Positions 63,355 to 64,000 of a stretch of 64,000 nt of DNA are shown piece by piece (within the stretch, counting starts at the first letter, position 1; each line of letters begins with the position of its first letter). The notes under the pieces are model-generated. The model saw only the letters and a list, made by a program, of their open reading frames with translations. It made no database searches and was not told the DNA's origin. Source of the stretch: Candidatus Anammoxibacter sp. (lineage in GTDB: Bacteria > Planctomycetota > Brocadiia > Brocadiales > Anammoxibacteraceae); contig JAIQZQ010000098.1 of the NCBI GenBank assembly GCA_021777105.1, positions 62,001-126,000 of the forward strand. The letters run 5' to 3'. Position numbers and translations under genes: made by a program.

Positions 63355-63405
63355 AAAAAAAGCGGCGCAAATCTATGTTAAAGAATAAATTTGCGCCGCT
63401 TTTTC
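63353..63405. terminator. Bidirectional rho-independent terminator
   Basis: A perfect 12-base stem (63361-63372 with 63389-63400, AGCGGCGCAAAT) has eight A before and five T after it, so it can terminate both the cheA operon and the gene on the opposite strand at the right edge. Confidence 0.9.
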
Positions 63406-63422
63406 ATATAATTTAAACGAAC

Positions 63423-64000
63423 TTACATCCTGAACGGCATTATAAACGACAACGCCTCGATTGCTTTTCGAAATGGAGAGTGTCTTACATATTGCCACTG
63501 AGGCGCGTCTTCACTATTGTCCAGCCCTTTTTCGCCCTTCAAACCTTTAAGTTTTGAGGCGACGAACGACTTCATTCTGGTGGAAGCTTCACCGCCCGGC
63601 ATAATATCCGTAGCAAAATCCATTGCCACCTGCGCATTATCAAACACCTTTGTTGTGGCTTTTCTTCCTAATTCAGTGTTCCCAATAGTCGCGTCCGGTA
63701 TTGTTTCAATTAGATTGAGTCCGGCGAAAAGAGCGTCCTCTCCAACATTTATTACGCTCTGTGGAACACCCATGGATATGTCTTTAACTATTGCCTGCAC
63801 AAAAACCTTGTTGAAGAAATGTTTAACCCTGCCGGCTACTCCCGCCGGAACCTCTTCGTTTTTAGGGGTGTAGGCTCCAAAGCTTAATCCACTGGCCATA
63901 TTTTTAAAGAAGTTGCCCACCGTCTTTAGCAAACCTCGTTTTTTGTGCGTTTTGACATTTCCGTTATTGTCAAAATATTTTATTTCGCTTCCGCCGCCCA
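63423..64000 (-). CDS. Unrecognised protein, 5' end beyond the window
   Basis: The frame is open to the right edge, so the start lies outside the window. The visible part is the C-terminal about 190 residues: a Gly-rich, KYFDNNGNVKTHKKRG segment, then helices (VGNFFKNMASGLSFGAY, VKHFFNKVFVQAIVKDISMG, AQVAMDFATDIMPGG) and an end IEALSFIMPFRM. No membrane helix or known family is recognised. It has normal codon use and converges with cheA at a shared terminator. Confidence 0.7.
   Translation of the reverse strand, partial: GGGSEIKYFDNNGNVKTHKKRGLLKTVGNFFKNMASGLSFGAYTPKNEEVPAGVAGRVKHFFNKVFVQAIVKDISMGVPQSVINVGEDALFAGLNLIETIPDATIGNTELGRKATTKVFDNAQVAMDFATDIMPGGEASTRMKSFVASKLKGLKGEKGLDNSEDAPQWQYVRHSPFRKAIEALSFIMPFRM

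Overview
The window is AT-rich Gram-negative bacterial DNA: several proteins have secretion signals, c-type haem motifs, a TolC-type outer-membrane protein and TonB-dependent receptors. The mix of proteins points to an anaerobic or microaerophilic environmental lineage of the Nitrospirota, Nitrospinota, Desulfobacterota or anammox-planctomycete kind. That mix is a bd-like CydA with many c-type cytochromes, cytochrome c/ethylbenzene-dehydrogenase-gamma fusions, and PCP_red domains on a stress protein and a radical SAM enzyme. The phylum cannot be fixed from this sequence alone. I saw no rRNA, tRNA or CRISPR array.

Region 1 (1-9.7 kb) is a co-directional, very AT-rich respiratory island. It encodes two cytochrome c/EB_dh proteins (one cut by the window edge), a cupredoxin, a 679-residue CydA-like membrane protein without CydB, and four further c-type cytochromes. 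Ten CXXCH motifs are visible. The likely role is electron transfer between a periplasmic molybdoenzyme or other donor and the membrane CydA-like protein.

Region 2 (9.9-17.4 kb) holds accessory redox and metal genes: a tandem universal stress protein with PCP_red, a radical SAM/SPASM protein with two PCP_red domains, a second cupredoxin, a four-cluster ferredoxin ending at a strong terminator, a His-rich YHS protein, a TolC-like protein and an Smr protein.

Region 3 (17.5-28.6 kb) holds two tandem TonB-dependent receptors. The first is followed by an intact yfiR; the second is frameshifted and followed by only a scrap of yfiR. Next come a CHASE8 histidine kinase, a REC-PAS-PAS kinase and an NtrC-type sigma54 activator, with a four-helix-bundle gene inserted between the last two. 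This looks like a YfiR/YfiN-type periplasmic sensor rewired to a kinase and sigma54 pathway.

Region 4 (28.6-37.9 kb) is a graveyard of two-component modules. It contains a duplicated sigma54-promoter region, a 3' scrap of an NtrC gene, a broken receiver, an orphan kinase ATPase domain, orphan receivers, MshEN-like mini-proteins, a CheX-like/receiver protein, a receiver-PilZ protein, a MITE-like inverted-repeat element and a DUF4143 ATPase remnant.

Region 5 (37.9-41.4 kb) has a DUF1015 gene and a convergent TPR-glycosyltransferase gene. Region 6 (41.6-63.4 kb) is a large chemosensory locus with two cheA, two cheR, two cheB, two cheW and one cheV-like gene, three cheY, one cheC, one cheD, a CheX-like/receiver protein, one MCP, a receiver-HEAT protein and an unknown protein. 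It reads like two neighbouring chemosensory systems and ends at a bidirectional terminator facing an unknown partial gene at the right edge.
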